From Marsupella aquatica (Eukaryota > Marchantiophyta), in assembly GCA_973895155.1 (NCBI GenBank), contig OZ316897.1, positions 18,600,001 through 18,664,000 of the forward strand: DNA of 64,000 nt. The letters are read 5' to 3'. This document shows positions 62,201 through 64,000 of this stretch, one piece after another; position 1 is the first letter of the stretch; each line of letters starts with the position of its first letter. A model generated the notes under the pieces. That model was not told the DNA's origin, searched no databases, and saw only the letters and a list, made by a program, of their open reading frames with translations. Position numbers and translations under genes: made by a program.

Positions 62201-64000
62201 GGAGCAGTTGATCCACTTACGCAGGCTTCCAGTTCTCTCGAAGCAGTTTCAGAAACTGGTGATAGTGGAAGAGTGGAAGACCAGCCCAAGAAGGAATCCA
62301 CTGACCACTCGTCACCTAATTCTCTTTCCAGTCCAAAAGAACAGGTTGTTGCTGAAAATGGTGGATTGAAGGGAAAGGATGGGCCCCAGCAACCTGCAAG
62401 CGTAGACGAGCAAGCTGAGCGGTTTTACAATTCCCTCTCAGATTTCAACTCTTTCATTCTGGAGCACTTGCTTGTGCATTTTTCTATGGAGAAGGTTAAC
62501 GATCAACATAAGGTGTGGAAGTGGACCAATGCTTGGCAGGGCCAGTGCTTTGTAGGTGGATTCGATTTCGCCATCACCACCTCTGAAATTGAGTTGCTTG
62601 AATCTCTGGTGGCTCCTCTGTCCAGCATTGGAGGGTCGGGGTCTTCTAAATCCACTGGAGGGGAAGGTGCAGGCTTTGAAGTAACCCAAGAAGTCACTGA
62701 TGAAACTAACTTTGAGATTCCGGATGGAGCTATAATTGCGATCAAGGATATTTACGAACACTGCTATCTGGCTGTCGAAGAGATATCCACCAACAAGGGA
62801 CGCTATCGCTTGGTAGGGGTTCTGCATTACACTTTGGCTGGAGACAAGGCACTCTTTAAGGTGAAGTATCAGGATCCTCTCAGGAAAAACTCCGACGAGG
62901 ATGCTTGGTTCTGGCTCTTGTCCGTTCATGCCAAGGGTGCTGATGGGGAGCCTTTCCGTGTGCACTGCCGCTCCGGGTCTGGTTTGGCTGATATTTCGTC
63001 GACAAAGGATGGACCATGGGAGAAATGGAGGTTTCTACCAGCCAAATCGTCGACTGACGAAAACAGTGAAGAAGTTGGCGCTCAAAACCCGACCAAGAAG
63101 CACTTGTTTCACCTGGTGAATTACAAAAACGGAAGTGGTATTGCTTTTGAGGAAAATGTTCCGGTCATAGTAAAGCAACCTGGAAATCCCTTTAAAGTAA
63201 AGATTTTTGCCGAGGCCCCAAATCAGAGAGGTGAATCGGAGGAAGATCTTGCGCGACCGGAAAAGGTTCAGCAAGAAGTAGTTGGGTTAGTCAACTCTAT
63301 ACCAAGCATTGTCTGCACATTTGACACTTTTATTTTCACAGTGCTGCATGAAGCTGGTGGTGGCTTACATTTATTGCCGCTGGTGAGGCTTCGAATACCT
63401 GGCGGTGAGGGAGTAATGCATATGGGTCTGTCTAAGACAAGGACAATTCTTCAGTGTGCCATAGTGCTGGAGCATTTTGAATCTCAGAGCAGCCGATGGG
63501 TTTCAATTATCAATCCTATTGAAACAGATCTCTTCTATCGGGCCAGAAGCACAAGATCTGAGTTAGGAGCTGCGAATAATGACTTGAAGTGCCCAGTGGC
63601 CTTCTTCTCAAGATTCAGGAAGGTAGATGTTGTGCTGAGTGAACCCTCCTTGGATGCGCTCCTCTTCTTGATTGGAGCTTTGGATTTAGCCGGGCCCTTT
63701 TCCTTGAAGTCCTCACCAGTGCAAGCAAATCGTTGCTTCGTGAAGAATATGACTGGGGTAGATGCACTCTGTAGTTTCGATCAAGCTTCGTCCAAAGTTG
63801 GTGGGAGGATTCCATCCTGGCATTCCGATGCATTCTTGATGAGGCATATGACTTCACGGAGAGATTCGGGACCAGCAAAAGTTGCTTCCTCAGCTGCACT
63901 GTATCTCCAAAAGTCAGGCAAGGGGACGACATCACCTGTGATTGTGAGTCTAGGGGATCCTGGAGTGTTTGCAATTAAGACTCGCCTCCGGGCTGATGCA
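56277..64000 (+). CDS. VPS13-like bridge lipid-transfer protein, N-terminal part (cut by window edge)
   Basis: Exons: 56277-56566, 56902-56989, and 57596 to beyond 64000; 2261 codons lie in the window with no stop. The start GCCATGGGC fits plant context. Residues 1-97 resemble the chorein N-terminus: a helical start (LTDRAKKLVSETLRPWLRRD), then ISVSEITMVLPDLEFDAEAL and AFRQPVLAVLV-like FAPFRQPVLAVLVQGWHVDL. Residues 97-126 are a charged helix (DVWWEKKKDKAAEQKQ). About residues 1840-1905 contain YRLVGVLHYTLAGDKALFKV and RVHCRSGSGLADISS, which I associate with the plant VPS13-like group (Arabidopsis At3g50380-type, from memory). Such proteins form long hydrophobic grooves that move lipids at membrane contact sites. 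Exon 3, at least 6405 bases in one open frame, is exceptionally long. Family assignment is good; paralogue assignment is tentative. Confidence 0.82.
56662..56850. repeat. 94-bp tandem duplication inside VPS13-like intron 1
   Basis: ACTCACAACCTTG, AACGTCTCTCTG and GCATTGATAGA occur at 56662 onward and again at 56756 onward. The two units differ at roughly one base in five. Confidence 0.75.

Overview
The window looks like nuclear DNA of a land plant. The evidence is intron-rich genes with GT-AG junctions, a thylakoid-targeted C-terminal processing protease, a plant subtilase, a DUF3339 membrane peptide, a MES11-type methylesterase, an RBX1-like RING protein and a plant VPS13-like protein, set among long stretches of repeats and transposon remains. 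No bacterial, organellar or viral gene organisation is visible. The gene mix and loose spacing would suit a non-seed plant (bryophyte or lycophyte-like), but that is an inference and not settled by the sequence.

Layout. 0-3.9 kb is tandem repeats and upstream sequence. 3.9-8.4 kb (+) is a peptidase S41 (CtpA) gene. It faces, tail to tail, a five-exon methylesterase gene (14.2-10.7 kb, -) whose upstream region carries microsatellites. 15.4-23 kb is a transposon graveyard: a frameshifted Ty3/Gypsy reverse-transcriptase fragment, a tRNA-like sequence, a Copia-type solo LTR with an intact 5-bp target duplication, a large dispersed repeat and a 0.7-kb inverted-repeat element. A short DUF3339 gene lies at 24.0-23.8 kb (-). 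24.5-25.9 kb and 26.3-28.1 kb are two unrelated local repeat arrays. 28-32 kb has only a weak ORF. A complete ten-exon subtilase gene occupies 32.3-37.5 kb (+). 39.3-40.2 kb is another inverted-repeat element. An intronless RBX1-like RING-H2 gene lies at 42.1-42.7 kb (+), followed by a four-exon gene (47.1-44.8 kb, -) that ends in a helix-turn-helix-like domain. 48-55 kb is again repeats: a 41-bp array, ACATCTTTT-rich elements, a second copy of the dispersed repeat, and a truncated non-LTR reverse-transcriptase tail. From 56.3 kb (+) to the right edge runs the N-terminal part of a VPS13-like gene, with one exon of at least 6.4 kb.

The genes do not form a pathway or operon; each has its own promoter and context. 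All exon models were built by hand from reading frame, splice dinucleotides and phase. The protease, subtilase, methylesterase and HTH models close in frame from start to stop. One junction in the protease, the 5' ends of the HTH and RT-derived genes, and the 3' end of the VPS13-like gene remain open. The most unusual points are an RBX1-like gene with an in-frame duplicated N-terminal extension, an Asn in place of the esterase nucleophile, a probable GC-AG intron in the subtilase, and a family of ACATCTTTT-array repeats seen at four places.
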